From Chloroflexia bacterium (GTDB lineage Bacteria > Chloroflexota > Chloroflexia > Thermomicrobiales > UBA6265), in assembly GCA_013698285.1 (NCBI GenBank), contig JACCVE010000461.1:1-6098 (forward strand): a stretch of 6,098 bases of DNA, written 5' to 3'. Under the pieces are notes generated by a model. It made no database searches and was not told the origin of the DNA. It saw only the letters and a list, made by a program, of their open reading frames with translations. Positions within the stretch are counted from its first letter, which is position 1; each line of letters opens with the position of its first letter. This document shows positions 5,870 to 6,098 of the stretch, one piece after another. Position numbers and translations under genes: made by a program.

Positions 5870-6098
5870 GCGTGGAGCGCCCCGCCCTGAATGCGAATCG
5901 CCCCGAGACGGACGCGGCGCTGGTGGTCGACACCGACCTGAGCCACCGTCCGGGGGCTGCCACCGGTCGCGGCACATCACCGTCCCGTCCCGCCTCCCGC
6001 GGCTGGGGTGAGGTCACCATCGACCGCGCCTGGCGATTCTTCTGCTCGGTTCGGGCCGCCATCTGGGAGGTCGCGTTCCTGGCGACCCTGATCCTGAT
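5866..6098 (+). CDS. resB: Cytochrome c biogenesis protein ResB (3' end cut by window)
   Basis: ResB (Ccs1 family) works with ResC in system II to deliver haem and join it to apocytochrome c outside the membrane. Only about 77 codons are in view. After roughly 50 hydrophilic residues comes WRFFCSVRAAIWEVAFLATLIL, which resembles the start of the first membrane helix of ResB, where a W-x-F-x-x-S-V-R-x-A pattern is typical. The identification rests on this short match and on the preceding ccdA. The start GTG 5866 overlaps the ccdA stop (GTGA) and has GGGAG at 5853-5857, 8 bases upstream, so coupled translation is likely. An in-frame GTG at 5872 is an alternative. The long polar leader is unusual but could reflect a start further inside. 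Confidence 0.72.
   Translation, partial: MSVERPALNANRPETDAALVVDTDLSHRPGAATGRGTSPSRPASRGWGEVTIDRAWRFFCSVRAAIWEVAFLATLIL

Overview
The window is a stretch of high-GC bacterial chromosome holding six genes: four complete, and one cut at each edge. They are mostly housekeeping or widely distributed functions. I see no insertion sequence, CRISPR array, prophage or tRNA/rRNA gene. The mixture of a two-gene TGATG junction, a Shine-Dalgarno-led gene, a probably leaderless gene, a system II cytochrome c maturation pair and a trmD separated from the ribosomal-protein genes suggests a GC-rich, non-proteobacterial lineage. A Thermomicrobia/Chloroflexota-type or actinobacterial-type organism is possible, but this is an inference from general character and not a taxonomic identification.

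Layout. Bases 1-996 (+) are the C-terminal part of a membrane-anchored HD-GYP c-di-GMP phosphodiesterase whose start lies left of the window. A short palindrome-rich spacer follows. Then comes a two-gene unit (+): a HAD-superfamily hydrolase (1104-1892) whose stop codon shares one base with the start of trmD (1892-2578), the tRNA m1G37 methyltransferase. A 251-bp non-coding stretch holds a hairpin after trmD and a candidate extended -10 promoter. These precede a free-standing gene (2830-4113, +) for a winged-helix plus AAA-type ATPase with no partner genes beside it. The ATPase gene converges on recO (4148-5026, -), and a hairpin sits at the end of recO. recO diverges from ccdA (5120-5869, +) across a 93-bp spacer whose one AT-rich patch could serve promoters in both directions. 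ccdA overlaps the start of resB (5866 to the right edge, +) by four bases.

How the genes work together. ccdA and resB form a functional unit: CcdA passes reducing power across the membrane to keep haem-binding cysteines of apocytochrome c reduced, and ResB (with ResC, presumably just outside the window) is part of the haem-ligation machinery. HAD-trmD look translationally coupled, though no metabolic link is evident. The HD-GYP protein (signalling), the ATPase and RecO (recombinational repair) appear to be independent units.

The most interesting points are the orphan winged-helix/AAA ATPase with a DD-type Walker B, a HAD hydrolase lacking the usual second Asp of motif I, a TrmD with Glu at the position of the catalytic Asp169, and overlapping divergent recO/ccdA promoters with a probable leaderless ccdA message. 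I did not find convincing evidence of an entirely new multi-gene system.
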